Positions 25,940-34,630 of a DNA stretch of 64,000 nucleotides are shown one piece after another (position 1 is the stretch's first letter; each line of letters begins with the position of its first letter). Location: positions 7,908-71,907 of the forward strand of contig JBBANM010000027.1 in the NCBI GenBank assembly GCA_040401995.1, written 5' to 3'. The stretch is from Haliscomenobacter sp040401995. Its GTDB lineage: Bacteria > Bacteroidota > Bacteroidia > Chitinophagales > Saprospiraceae. Position numbers and translations under genes: made by a program. The notes beneath the pieces were generated by a model. It ran no database searches, was not told where the DNA came from, and saw only the letters and a program-made list of their open reading frames with translations.

Positions 25940-26713
25940 AGTAATGTATTTGTGAAATTTTTAAATAGACGTAGGGTTGCGAACACATTGTTATTTGTGT
26001 CGTTTTCCGCTCCTCAAAAGCGGCAAAGCAGTAGCTAAAGGGCGCGCAAAGGCGACATCCAGCGCAAAAAAATGTAGAGGAATAAGCATACCAAGCCCAG
26101 CTTTCAGCAGGGGTTAACCCGCGAAAAGGAAATGGGTAGGGAGCCTATTGGTGCTACCAATTCAAAAAACCAACCTTGAATTTGTGTTGTTAGATCGAGT
26201 TACAGCGTTAGAACCGCGCTACAGCGTTTGAGAGTGTGTTTTAATTTTTTCGCCTGCGAACGAAAAATTCAAATACACTCTAAGGATGTTTTGTTACCAA
26301 AACAAGCCCTGAAAAATAATTGTACAGCGTTAGAACAGTGTTGAAATTTACAGCGTTAGAATCGCTAAAGTAGGGTTAGAAGTCGTTTACAAGGTAAGAG
26401 CGCTTTGAAAACTGAACCCTCACGCTTTAGCACGCCCGAGAGTCCAAACCAGTACAAATACGCATCGTCGTTGTAACTGGCACAAATATAGTAAAATTTA
26501 ATAATTGGTAAAAAATATTAATGTGAAAATCTGGTAATATGTACGGGGATGGCGTTAAAAAGTTGATTGATAAACTAATAAAAGTTATATTTTTTTTACA
26601 ATATGATGCAAAAAGCATTGAAAATCAATCCTTTTTGCACAGAAAAAAAATGATACGACTAAGTTGTATGTAATGAAAAATTGATGTGTTTTTTCTTGAA
26701 AAACAGGGTGAAA
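25940..26713. other. Non-coding stretch with short TACAGCGTT repeats and a long hairpin
   Basis: No supported gene. Four copies of TACAGCGTT(A/T)GA occur at 26201, 26220, 26323 and 26349. A long imperfect hairpin pairs AGAGTGTGTTTTAATTTTTTCG-like sequence near 26231 with the complement ending at about 26282. A minus-strand TATATTTG at 26483-26490 could be a promoter. A small RNA or a long leader of the 25939 gene is possible, but I could not identify a known RNA family. Confidence 0.4.
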
Positions 26714-27829
26714 CTATTTCGCCGTTTCGATAACCAAGGCAGCTGCACGCGCAGAAGCGCCCGGTTGACCCAGTTTTTCGCGCAAAAAGGCATATCCTTT
26801 CTGGATTTTATTGCGGTGAGCTTCATCGAGGATTTCGGCAAAAGCGGTTTGTAAATTGGGAATGTTTAAATCGTTCTGAATGAGTTCTTTAACAAGAGGT
26901 TGATCAGCGATGAGATTAACAAGGGAGATGTACTTCACGTCCACCAAACGTCGAGCGATCCAGTAGGAGAGGGCGCCACCACGATAGCAGACTACTTCGG
27001 GTATTCCAAATAGTGCGGTTTCGAGGGTAGCTGTACCAGAAGTGACCAAGGCGGCGTGGGCGTGGGCGAGCAAATCGTAGGTTTGTCGTTGCACTATAAA
27101 CACATTAGTGGGTTGGGCGCGAGATTGGAGTATATCTTGATAAAATGAAGGTGGAATGGAGGGGGCGGCACCGATGACAAAATTGTATTGCGGGTAAAGC
27201 GGCGCCATTGCCAACATTTTGTCGAGCATGCGGCTGATCTCTTGTCGCCGACTACCCGGCAAAAGTGCCACGATAGGTTGTTCGTTTAAGTTGTTGCGGG
27301 TGTGAAAATCAGGAGCAGGCGGGTAATTGGTCACCATATCCAGCAATGGGTGGCCTACAAAATCAGCTTGGTAATCATATTTGGCATAAAATTCGGCCTC
27401 AAAAGGCAGGATCACCAGCATGCGATCCACGTTTTTCTTGATATCATATACTCTACTGCGGTGCCAGGCCCAAATTTGGGGGGAGATGTAATACACAATC
27501 TTGAAACCAAGCGGACGCGCCCATTTGGCAATCCGTAAATTGAAACCGGGGTAATCAATGAGTACCAGACAATCGGGTTGAAACTCAAGGATATCTTTTT
27601 GGCAAAAAGCAATATTGCGCAAAATGGTGCGCAAGTTGCGCGCTACCTCCACAAAACCCATGAACGCCAAATCGCGGTAATGCTTGACCAGCGTACCTCC
27701 AGCTGCTTCCATCAGGTCACCCCCCCAAATCCGGCATTCTGCCTCGGGATCTTGTTGATAGATGGCCTTGATCAAATTGGAACCATGGAGGTCTCCGGAT
27801 GCTTCACCGGCGATGAGGTAGTATTTCAT
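26714..27829 (-). CDS. lpxB: Lipid-A-disaccharide synthase
   Basis: 371 residues from ATG 27829 (MKYYLIAGEASGDLHGSNLI). LpxB joins UDP-diacylglucosamine and lipid X to form the lipid A disaccharide. Family motifs seen: AGEASGDLHG, IDYPGFNLRIAKWA, YYISPQIWAW, FVGHPLLD, ALLPGSRRQEI and TSGTATLETAL. It lies last in a minus-strand set surE - small membrane protein - lpxB with a 13-bp gap, suggesting one transcript. Shows a Gram-negative outer membrane. Confidence 0.96.
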   Translation of the reverse strand: MKYYLIAGEASGDLHGSNLIKAIYQQDPEAECRIWGGDLMEAAGGTLVKHYRDLAFMGFVEVARNLRTILRNIAFCQKDILEFQPDCLVLIDYPGFNLRIAKWARPLGFKIVYYISPQIWAWHRSRVYDIKKNVDRMLVILPFEAEFYAKYDYQADFVGHPLLDMVTNYPPAPDFHTRNNLNEQPIVALLPGSRRQEISRMLDKMLAMAPLYPQYNFVIGAAPSIPPSFYQDILQSRAQPTNVFIVQRQTYDLLAHAHAALVTSGTATLETALFGIPEVVCYRGGALSYWIARRLVDVKYISLVNLIADQPLVKELIQNDLNIPNLQTAFAEILDEAHRNKIQKGYAFLREKLGQPGASARAAALVIETAK

Positions 27830-27842
27830 GATCAATAAAGTC

Positions 27843-28142
27843 TTAAAGAGTAAATCCGTAGTAAATCACCCAAATTACGCCTAGTATCAGAGTTGCTAGC
27901 ATCACCCCGCGCATGGATTGGCGTTGCCGGTTCCGATCAAACAAATGAAAAGGGAGCAAATTGGTGCAAATCGCTAAAAGCAGCAAGGTATTGGTGTCGA
28001 TGATGGACACTTTGTTTTGTTTGTAAGTAGCCAGGGCCGCATCCAGCCACTCAGAGAGCATTAGCAAAATGGCATAGCCTACAAAAGGCACCAATAAACC
28101 GACTACCACGCCTATCCAAACTACATTTTTTTCCAGGATCAT
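27843..28142 (-). CDS. Small three-helix membrane protein
   Basis: 99 residues from ATG 28142 (MILEKNVVWIGVVVG). Three predicted transmembrane helices: VVWIGVVVGLLVPFVGYAILL, TNTLLLLAICTNLLPFHLF and GVMLATLILGVIWVIYYGF. I chose this start because ATG overlaps the stop of surE (ATGA). Family not recognised. Its place between surE and lpxB suggests an envelope role, but that is inference. Confidence 0.65.
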   Translation of the reverse strand: MILEKNVVWIGVVVGLLVPFVGYAILLMLSEWLDAALATYKQNKVSIIDTNTLLLLAICTNLLPFHLFDRNRQRQSMRGVMLATLILGVIWVIYYGFTL

Positions 28143-28921
28143 AGCGAGGTTTTTACTTCTTCTAATGATTTCAATGCCGGCATGGCGTGGTAGTTGGTTA
28201 AGTCGTGCATCGAGGGCACTACCGATACGTAGCCATTTTCCAAAGCCCAAATATCGGTGTCTTCCGCCAGGTCGTCGTTTTCAAAACGGCCGGTGAGCCA
28301 GTAGTATTTTTGACCGCGAGGATCTTTGGCTTCCACAAATTCTTCCACCCAGCGCGCATTCGCCTGGCGGCATACCCGGATGCCCTTGATTTTGGAAGCC
28401 TCAATGCGGGGGAGATTCACGTTTAAAAGATTGCCTTTTTCCATTCCATTGGTCAATACGTAGGACATGATGCTTTGGACAAAAGGTTTAATCTGTTCAA
28501 AATTGGCTTCTAGCGAATAATCCAGGTAAGAAAAACCAATGGAAGGAATATTTTCCAGCGATGCCTCCATTGCCGCCGACATAGTGCCGGAATAAATAAT
28601 GTTTATCGAGGCGTTGGAACCATGGTTGATGCCGGATACACAAAGTGCGATTTTGCGGTCGCGCAGCAACACGCTTTTGGCCAATTTTACACAATCAGAA
28701 GGCGTACCCGAACATTCGTAAGCTTCGATCCCTTCAAAAATATTAACTTTGTACAAGCGTAAAGGGTGCTCGATGGTAATGGCGTGTCCTTGACCCGATT
28801 GGGGGGAATCAGGGGCAACTACTACCACTTCGCCCAAGGTTTTGGCTACTTCAATCAGTGCGCGGATACCTGGGGCGACAATGCCATCGTCGTTGGTAAC
28901 CAGAATGAGCGGTTTTTCCAT
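28139..28921 (-). CDS. surE: 5'/3'-nucleotidase SurE
   Basis: 260 residues from ATG 28921 (MEKPLILVTNDDGIVAPGI). SurE is a metal-dependent nucleoside monophosphate phosphatase. Motifs seen: LVTNDDG with the metal-binding Asp pair, VVVAPDSPQSGQGHAIT, GTPSDCVKLA and VSGINHGSNASINIIYSGTMSAAMEA. Divergent from hemH. Overlaps the next gene by four bases. Confidence 0.95.
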   Translation of the reverse strand: MEKPLILVTNDDGIVAPGIRALIEVAKTLGEVVVVAPDSPQSGQGHAITIEHPLRLYKVNIFEGIEAYECSGTPSDCVKLAKSVLLRDRKIALCVSGINHGSNASINIIYSGTMSAAMEASLENIPSIGFSYLDYSLEANFEQIKPFVQSIMSYVLTNGMEKGNLLNVNLPRIEASKIKGIRVCRQANARWVEEFVEAKDPRGQKYYWLTGRFENDDLAEDTDIWALENGYVSVVPSMHDLTNYHAMPALKSLEEVKTSL

Positions 28922-28950
28922 TTTTAATGTTTTACTGTAATTTTGAATGC

Positions 28951-28958
28951 CAAAAGTA
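28951..28958 (-). promoter_or_regulatory. Possible -7 box of the surE operon
   Basis: On the minus strand TACTTTTG (TAnnTTTG) lies 30 bp before the surE ATG. No clear -33 element. Confidence 0.4.
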
Positions 28959-29057
28959 CCAACCTTTGGCGATTTGACACGGATTTGACCAGAAAATAAA
29001 CTACAGAGCCAGATTGGTGTTGTAGATTCGTTTCTGAAAATAAAATACAAGGCATTT

Positions 29058-30077
29058 ATGGCAACTAAGGGCAAAAAGGGCGTTTTGTTGGTCAATTTGG
29101 GTACGCCCGATGATCCCTCACGCAATTCAGTATGGCGGTATTTGGGACAGTTTTTGATGGATCCGCGGGTAATTGACATTCCGTTTATCCCGCGTTTGTT
29201 GTTGGTAAGGGGTATCATTGCGCCTTTCCGCTCGGGCTCTTCCGCGAAGTTGTACAAACAATTGTGGACGCCAGCAGGATCACCTTTAAAAGTATATGGC
29301 GTACAAGTGGCCGAAGCTTTGCAACAGCAATTGGGAGATGAATACCTGGTTGAACTCGGCATGCGCTATCAAAATCCATCGATTGAATCAGCGCTGAAAA
29401 GACTATTGTCGCAGCAAGTTTCGGAGATTATTGTTTTCCCGATGTTTCCACAATATGCTTCAGCGAGTACTGGTTCTGTACATGATGAGGTAATGCGGTT
29501 GTTGCGCAAGGAGCAAGCCATTCCCAATGTACGCATGATCAACTCCTTCTACGATTTTGAACCGATGATCGATATTTTTGCTGAAAATGCCCGGCAATTT
29601 GACATTGCTAGCTACGATCATATCTTGTTTAGTTTTCACGGGCTACCGCAACGACAATTGCGTAAAGCTGATTCTTGCAACCACTGTTTGAAATCGGCCG
29701 ATTGCTGTGCTACCGTGTCGGAAAAAAACCAATTTTGCTACTCTGCGCAATGCCACGCTACGGCCAAAGCCATTGCCGCCAAGTTGAATTTAGATCCGAG
29801 TCGCTATACCACTTGTTATCAAAGTCGTCTGGGCTCCGATCCCTGGGTGCAACCTTACACCATTAAAGTACTCGAAGAACTGGCCAAAAAAGGAGCGAAA
29901 CGCCTGTTGGTATTCAGTCCGGCATTTGTGGCCGATTGTTTGGAAACCATCGTGGAAATCAGCACTGAATACCAGGAAGAGTTTCATGAAATGGGCGGTG
30001 ATAAAGTGGATCTGGTACCCAGTTTGAACAGCAACCCGAAATGGATTGCCGCCATTAAAGCCATGGTAACGGCATGA
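29058..30077 (+). CDS. hemH: Ferrochelatase
   Basis: 339 residues. It inserts iron into protoporphyrin IX (or coproporphyrin) in heme synthesis. Seen: GVLLVNLGTPDDPSRNSVWRYLGQFL, FPMFPQYASASTGSV, ILFSFHGLPQRQL (active-site His), and YQSRLGSDPWVQPYT. A cysteine-rich stretch CNHCLKSADCC...CYSAQC around residues 210-235 could bind an iron-sulfur cluster (inference). Its TGA overlaps the ATG of holA (ATGA). Confidence 0.95.
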   Translation: MATKGKKGVLLVNLGTPDDPSRNSVWRYLGQFLMDPRVIDIPFIPRLLLVRGIIAPFRSGSSAKLYKQLWTPAGSPLKVYGVQVAEALQQQLGDEYLVELGMRYQNPSIESALKRLLSQQVSEIIVFPMFPQYASASTGSVHDEVMRLLRKEQAIPNVRMINSFYDFEPMIDIFAENARQFDIASYDHILFSFHGLPQRQLRKADSCNHCLKSADCCATVSEKNQFCYSAQCHATAKAIAAKLNLDPSRYTTCYQSRLGSDPWVQPYTIKVLEELAKKGAKRLLVFSPAFVADCLETIVEISTEYQEEFHEMGGDKVDLVPSLNSNPKWIAAIKAMVTA

Positions 30078-31081
30078 CCTTTCAAGAGACCTTGCAATCA
30101 TTGAAAAAAAAGGAGTATCGACCCGTGTATTTTTTACACGGGGAGGAATCCTATTTTATCGATGCCATCAGCGACGCCATTGAAGCAAATGTACTCAACG
30201 AATCAGAAAAGGCATTCAACCAAACCATTTTTTACGGCAAAGACACCGATCATTTGACGGTACTCGATGTTGCCCGGCGGTATCCCATGATGGCGGAGCG
30301 CCAAGTGGTGATTATCAAAGAGGCGCAGGATATGAAAACCCTGAAGGAGCTGCAAGGGTATGTGGAAAAACCTTTGGATTCGACCCTGTTGGTAATTTGT
30401 CATAAAAACGGCAAGTACAATCTGAACTCTAAATTTGGCAAAGCGATTCAGGAAAAAGGGGTGGTGGTAGATGCCAAACGACTGTACGACAACCAAGTAC
30501 CGGATTGGATTCAAGATTATCTGAAGGCTCGTAAGATTCGAATTAAACAGGATGCCGCCAACCTCATCGCGGAGTACCTGGGGACGGATTTGTCGAAGGT
30601 GGTCAATGAACTGGATAAACTGGTCATTAATCAAGAAAAAGACGTTGAGGTTGACCTTCATACAGTGGAGCAAACCATTGGCATCAGCAAGGATTATAAT
30701 ATTTTTGAGTTGCAAAAAGCCTTGGGCGAGCGCAACATCCTCAAGGCCAACCGCATTGTCAACTATTTTGGGGCCAACCCGCGGCGCAATCCTTTGCCGG
30801 TGGTGATTGGTTCTTTGTATACTTTTTTCAGCAAGGTCTATTTGCTGAGTTTTGTGCTACAACAACAGGAAAAAGACCAATTGGCGGCGCTGGAACTGCG
30901 TTCGGCTTATTTTCTGAAGGATTATCGGGAAGCGGCGCGTTTTTTCACGCGCCCGCGGGCGGAGCAGGCGCTGGCGCTCCTGCGCGAGTACGACCTCAAA
31001 AGCAAGGGGGTGGATTACAATTCAACGGGGAAAGCGGAAGGCGATTTATTGAAGGAGTTGGTTTGGAAGTTGTTGCATTGA
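30074..31081 (+). CDS. holA: DNA polymerase III subunit delta
   Basis: 335 residues. The delta subunit loads the sliding clamp as part of the clamp-loader complex. The N-terminus RPVYFLHGEESYFIDAISDAIE and the later segment YDNQVPDWIQDYLKARKIRIKQDAANLIAEYLGTDLSKVVNELDKL are typical. The C-terminal helical domain ends in LRSAYFLKDYREAARFF. It is translationally coupled to hemH and convergent with the DUF721 gene. Confidence 0.93.
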   Translation: MTFQETLQSLKKKEYRPVYFLHGEESYFIDAISDAIEANVLNESEKAFNQTIFYGKDTDHLTVLDVARRYPMMAERQVVIIKEAQDMKTLKELQGYVEKPLDSTLLVICHKNGKYNLNSKFGKAIQEKGVVVDAKRLYDNQVPDWIQDYLKARKIRIKQDAANLIAEYLGTDLSKVVNELDKLVINQEKDVEVDLHTVEQTIGISKDYNIFELQKALGERNILKANRIVNYFGANPRRNPLPVVIGSLYTFFSKVYLLSFVLQQQEKDQLAALELRSAYFLKDYREAARFFTRPRAEQALALLREYDLKSKGVDYNSTGKAEGDLLKELVWKLLH

Positions 31082-31099
31082 CCGAAAACCCCAAAATCA

Positions 31100-31390
31100 T
31101 CATTTTATCACCACCTCCTCCAAAAACGCTTCCCCCAATTCTTCATTCAGCATCGTCCTAATTTTTTCCCGACCATAAAAAAGCTCCTGTTTCAACGCTG
31201 CCGAATCGATCACCAAATACAAGGTGCGGCGTACCAGCCGAATTTGGGCCGTATGTTTGATGATGGTGGGGCCCATCATCCGCTCCCATGCGGCTTTGAT
31301 TTTGGAATCATTGATGCCCTGTTTGAGCCGGTATTGGTTCATCAGTTCAGTTAAAACATCCTTTAAAGTACGTTCATTGCTTTGGCTCAT
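31100..31390 (-). CDS. DUF721 (DciA-like) protein
   Basis: 96 residues from ATG 31390 (MSQSNERTLKDVLTELM). The pattern AAWERMMGPTIIKHTAQIRLVRRTLYLVIDSAALKQEL fits DUF721, the domain of DciA, a helicase loader, and of short Bacteroidota relatives. It begins at the first ATG after an upstream TTG. Stops 18 bp from convergent holA. Confidence 0.85.
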   Translation of the reverse strand: MSQSNERTLKDVLTELMNQYRLKQGINDSKIKAAWERMMGPTIIKHTAQIRLVRRTLYLVIDSAALKQELFYGREKIRTMLNEELGEAFLEEVVIK

Positions 31391-31538
31391 GGCGGTCGAC
31401 GGGTGATTTATCCCCAAATTTACGGCTTTTTGACCACCTTTTTCAGGTCTCTGCCGCCAAATCCTAAAAAGGCAGCTTAAAAAAAATACAATTTTGTGTT
31501 GGTTTGCCTATATTTAAGCACCAAAAAAGAAACTCAAG

Positions 31539-32987
31539 ATGGCACTTTCCAGAAGGAAATTTGTTCAAAACTCCGCCCTTGCTGCCGGCGGTTTTTTTAT
31601 CGTTCCCCGTCATGTACTGGGAAAAGGATTCATTGCGCCCAGCGATAAGCTCAATATTGCAGCTGTTGGCGCTGGCGGCAAAGGCACATCAGATATCGCC
31701 AACGCTTGGAACAACGACGCCAACAACGTCGTTGCGCTTTGTGATGTAGATTGGACGGTGGCAAAAAGGAGCGTCGAAAAATTCCCTAACGCCGCGCGTT
31801 ACCAGGATTTCCGCATCATGTTGGAAAAAGAAAAAAGCATCGATGCGGTGACTATTTCCACGCCCGATCATACCCACGCTACCATCGCGATGGCGGCCAT
31901 GGGTTTGGGCAAACACGTGTATGTGCAAAAACCGCTTACCCATGATATTTTTGAAGCTCGTACCCTTACCGAGGCGGCACGCCGTCAAAAAGTGGTAACA
32001 CAGATGGGAAACCAGGGCGCTTCCGGCGCCGGTGTGAAGCAAATGATCGAATGGTATGATCAAGGCTTGATTGGTTCGGTACATACGATCTATGTTTGGA
32101 CCAACCGCCCAGTATGGCCACAAGGTATTCCCGTGCCCAAAGGCACAATGGAAGTACCAAAGGATTTGGCCTGGGATTTGTTCATCGGTCCAGCGACGCC
32201 AGTGGAATACCACCCCGCTTACCACCCCTTCAAATGGCGCGGCTGGTGGAACTTTGGTACCGGCGCCTTGGGCGACATGGCTTGCCATTTGATGGATCCA
32301 CCGTATCGGGTATTGGGATTGGGTTACCCATTGGAGGTAGAATGCAGCGTTGGCGCAGTGTTCACCAAAGATTGGACGGCTGAATACATCCCGGAAGGTT
32401 GTCCGCCATCATCACAAGTGAAATTGAAATTTGCACCATCGGCAAAAAATAAATCGGAAGTAACTTTGACTTGGAGCGACGGTGGTATTCGTCCGTTCCA
32501 CCCCGATTTGATTCCGCCCGATGTATTTATGGGCGATGATGACGGTTCCAACGGCGTGATCATGATCGGCAAAAAAGGTATCATGACAAGTGGTACTTAT
32601 GGTGCAGTGCCAAAAATTTTCAAAAAGAACGGCGAAAAAATGGAAATGCCCAAGCCGGTTGTGACCGGAACTCCAGTGGTAGCGCTACCAGAAAATGGCC
32701 ACCAAGCTTCTTGGGTTGCTGCTTGTAAAGCAGGATTCAACAGCCCGGAACACAAGGCATTGACTTCTTCCTTTGATTTTGCCGGCCCCTTAACGGAGTC
32801 GATCTTGATGGGGAATCTGGCCATTCGCAGCTACGACATTCGCGTGGCGCGCACGGGCGGTCGCACCGGATTTGATTACCCAGGTCGCAAAAAACTGTTG
32901 TGGGATGGAGTAAACATGAAAATTACCAACTTTGAAGAAGCGAACCAGTTCGTGAAGCGGAAATACCGCGAAGGCTGGTCGTTGTAA
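31539..32987 (+). CDS. Gfo/Idh/MocA oxidoreductase with Tat signal
   Basis: 482 residues. The N-terminus MALSRRKFVQNSALAAGGFF is a twin-arginine signal. A Rossmann fold follows (LNIAAVGAGGKGTSDIANAW), then DAVTISTPDHTHATIAMAAMGLGKHVYVQKPL with the EKP-like catalytic lysine position (QKPL). A C-terminal Gfo/Idh domain has the WRGWWNFGTGALGDMACH motif. Likely a periplasmic NAD(P)-dependent sugar oxidoreductase with tightly bound cofactor; substrate unknown. A terminator follows at 33013. Confidence 0.9.
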   Translation: MALSRRKFVQNSALAAGGFFIVPRHVLGKGFIAPSDKLNIAAVGAGGKGTSDIANAWNNDANNVVALCDVDWTVAKRSVEKFPNAARYQDFRIMLEKEKSIDAVTISTPDHTHATIAMAAMGLGKHVYVQKPLTHDIFEARTLTEAARRQKVVTQMGNQGASGAGVKQMIEWYDQGLIGSVHTIYVWTNRPVWPQGIPVPKGTMEVPKDLAWDLFIGPATPVEYHPAYHPFKWRGWWNFGTGALGDMACHLMDPPYRVLGLGYPLEVECSVGAVFTKDWTAEYIPEGCPPSSQVKLKFAPSAKNKSEVTLTWSDGGIRPFHPDLIPPDVFMGDDDGSNGVIMIGKKGIMTSGTYGAVPKIFKKNGEKMEMPKPVVTGTPVVALPENGHQASWVAACKAGFNSPEHKALTSSFDFAGPLTESILMGNLAIRSYDIRVARTGGRTGFDYPGRKKLLWDGVNMKITNFEEANQFVKRKYREGWSL

Positions 32988-33012
32988 TAGGATTAAGTTT
33001 TGAATTTCATAT

Positions 33013-33047
33013 AAGGCAGCGGTAGGGGAGTATCTTATCGCTGCCTT
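33013..33047 (+). terminator. Terminator after the Gfo/Idh/MocA gene
   Basis: AAGGCAGCG (33013-33021) pairs with CGCTGCCTT (33039-33047) and is followed by a T-rich run (TTTTTCTTT). Confidence 0.75.
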
Positions 33048-33069
33048 TTTCTTTAAAAAAAATAATCCC

Positions 33070-33828
33070 ATGCCTAAAGACAATTTTTCCGACCTCGCCC
33101 AACTCTACGCGCAATTCCGACCCAATTACCCGCCGGAATTGTACCAACACCTTTTGTCATTTTGCCCTACCTGCCACCGACTCTGGGATGTCGGTACTGG
33201 TAACGGCCAAGTGCCCAGCCAATTGGCAGCTTTTTTTCAAGAAGTATACGCTACCGACATCAGCGCAGCGCAATTGCAACAAGCACCCCAATTACCCAAC
33301 ACGCATTATGTAGTAGCTCCTGCGGAGCATACCGATTTTCCCGATCATTATTTTGATCTGATTACCGTGGCGCAGGCCATCCATTGGTTTGATTTTGCGG
33401 CTTTTTTTCAGGAAGTGCAACGGGTTGCTGCGCCACAGGCCATTTTGGCGTTTTGGGGCTATGGTTTATTGTCAGTTGAACCGGAATTAGATGGGTACAT
33501 CCAGCATTTTTATACCCAGGTAGTGGGGCCGTATTGGGATGCCGAACGCGATCATATTGATGCTGCTTATGTCAGCATTCCCTGTCCATTTGTAGAAATA
33601 AAGGATCAGCCGTCGTTCTACCTGCACCATCCGTGTACCTTTGAGCAGCTGGAAGACTATTTGAATACTTGGTCGAGCGTAAAACATATGACCAAGGCAA
33701 CTGGTAGCAATCCAGTCCCAGCATTTATGGCACAAATTCGTGAGCTATGGCCAGTTGGCGCCATCAAAACCATGACTTTCCGTTTTTTCTTAAGGATGTT
33801 TCGAGTTAATGAGTTGAAAGGAATATGA
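33070..33828 (+). CDS. Class I SAM-dependent methyltransferase
   Basis: 252 residues. SAM-binding motif I is LWDVGTGNGQVPSQLA near residue 37-52, motif II YATDISAAQL, motif III HYFDLITVAQAIHWFDFAAFFQEVQRV. This is the ubiE/trans-aconitate methyltransferase type. The substrate is unknown. It has its own small unit between two terminators. Confidence 0.88.
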   Translation: MPKDNFSDLAQLYAQFRPNYPPELYQHLLSFCPTCHRLWDVGTGNGQVPSQLAAFFQEVYATDISAAQLQQAPQLPNTHYVVAPAEHTDFPDHYFDLITVAQAIHWFDFAAFFQEVQRVAAPQAILAFWGYGLLSVEPELDGYIQHFYTQVVGPYWDAERDHIDAAYVSIPCPFVEIKDQPSFYLHHPCTFEQLEDYLNTWSSVKHMTKATGSNPVPAFMAQIRELWPVGAIKTMTFRFFLRMFRVNELKGI

Positions 33829-33875
33829 TTTTTTGGGCATAGTTCTATTTTTTACTCAAAAAGATGCCCAAAAAA
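33829..33875. terminator. Bidirectional terminator
   Basis: TTTTTTGGGCAT (33829-33840) and ATGCCCAAAAAA (33864-33875) form a perfect 12-bp stem between convergent genes, giving a T-run on either strand. Confidence 0.8.
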
Positions 33876-33877
33876 GT

Positions 33878-34309
33878 CTACGGCTTAGGCAAACGGGTAG
33901 TCTGGTGCGCCACCAAGCGCCATCCCGTACGGTCGTGCACCAGAACATGGATAACCCTTGCGTCAAACTCCAATGGCGTACCATTGTTTTGAACGCTAAA
34001 ATAGGCGAGGTAAGTTGCTATTGCTGTTTTACCGTAGATGTCCACCCGCATCGATTTTGGCTCCAATTTGATGTACTTCAAAGTGCCTTTTTTAAAGCTG
34101 TTCATCCAGCTCGTTTTATCATCAACATTGCCGCCGGAATGGGTGTACACCAATTGTGGATGGTAATACTGCTGCAAAAAAATCGTATCCATGGTAATTA
34201 AGGCTTGAGTCCAGCGGTTTTCCAAGGCTTCTACAGCCGCTGGAGTTACTTGAGCCTGAGCCAAATAGGGTAGAAGGAACAACAAAAAAATAGGCAGGAG
34301 CTGCTTCAT
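33878..34309 (-). CDS. DUF4440 / NTF2-like exported protein
   Basis: 143 residues with a signal peptide (MKQLLPIFLLFLLPYLAQAQ). The mature part follows the NTF2-like DUF4440 pattern: AALENRWTQALITMDTIFLQQYYHP, DDKTSWMNSFKKGTLKYIKLEP, GKTAIATYLAYFSV, RVIHVLVHDRTGWRLVAHQTT. Likely a small periplasmic ligand-binding or enzyme-like protein of unknown role. Divergent from the trp operon. Confidence 0.82.
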   Translation of the reverse strand: MKQLLPIFLLFLLPYLAQAQVTPAAVEALENRWTQALITMDTIFLQQYYHPQLVYTHSGGNVDDKTSWMNSFKKGTLKYIKLEPKSMRVDIYGKTAIATYLAYFSVQNNGTPLEFDARVIHVLVHDRTGWRLVAHQTTRLPKP

Positions 34310-34399
34310 GGTGTTGGTGTTTTTTGTGAAAGTAAGAAAGCAAAAAATTAGGCTAGAAAAAAATTAACCAGCATCTAGTTACTATTTTTTTGTCAAATC

Positions 34400-34429
34400 T
34401 TGTATAATAAATTTTTACTCCTATCTTTG
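34400..34429 (+). promoter_or_regulatory. Promoter of the trp operon
   Basis: TTG (34400-34402), 19 bp, then TATCTTTG (34422-34429) fits the Bacteroidota -33/-7 pattern TTTG-TAnnTTTG. Transcription would begin near 34436, placing the leader peptide about 28 nt into the RNA. Confidence 0.65.
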
Positions 34430-34463
34430 TCAGCGTTACGAAAAAACACGCAACACAAGAACA

Positions 34464-34535
34464 ATGAACAATTCTATTTCAATCAATAAAGGCTGGTGGT
34501 GGCACAATTCATTCGATGACCGGGTGAAAGGTTAA
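34464..34535 (+). CDS. trpL: trp operon leader peptide (23 aa, three consecutive Trp)
   Basis: An ATG at 34464 opens a 23-codon frame that ends in TAA at 34533-34535. Its core is GWWWH: three TGG codons in a row at 34494-34502. It lies between the predicted trp promoter and an intrinsic terminator, right before trpE. A short peptide with three Trp codons in this position is the hallmark of ribosome-mediated trp attenuation. The ribosome would stall at the Trp codons when charged Trp-tRNA is scarce. Confidence 0.88.
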   Translation: MNNSISINKGWWWHNSFDDRVKG

Positions 34536-34599
34536 GCCATTACTGCTTGGAGTTATATCCAAAAATCGGCTTGCTGGGACACCTGGCAAGCCGATTTTT
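34491..34599 (+). promoter_or_regulatory. trp attenuator (1:2, antiterminator 2:3 and terminator 3:4)
   Basis: Segment 1, GGCT (34491-34494) over the Trp codons, can pair with segment 2, AGCC (34535-34538) at the leader stop. Segment 2 (AAGCC plus ATT) can instead pair with segment 3, AAT-C-GGCTT (34564-34572). Segment 3 also forms the 5' half of the terminator AAAAATCGGCTTGC (34561-34574) with GCAAGCCGATTTTT (34586-34599). A ribosome stalled at Trp frees segment 2 to block the terminator; one at the stop codon covers segment 2. The pairings are seen in sequence; the regulation is inferred. Confidence 0.8.
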
Positions 34600-34603
34600 A
34601 TTT
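34561..34603 (+). terminator. Attenuator terminator before trpE
   Basis: A perfect 14-bp stem with an 11-nt loop, GC-rich in the upper part (ATCGGCTTGC / GCAAGCCGAT), followed by TTTTTATTT. Located 28 bp before the trpE ATG. Confidence 0.9.
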
Positions 34604-34630
34604 GTGCAAAAATCAACAAAAAGATAAGGA

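Noticed and set aside
26201..26361. CRISPR-like array of TACAGCGTT repeats
   Set aside because: Repeats are only 12-13 bp, unevenly spaced (about 19, 103 and 26 bp) and imperfect; no cas gene nearby.
26427..26618. 63-codon minus-strand frame in the non-coding stretch
   Set aside because: AT-rich, no domain, no convincing start; more likely chance.
33833..34201. Plus-strand frame opposite the DUF4440 gene
   Set aside because: Antisense to a gene with signal peptide and family motifs, and it starts within a terminator.
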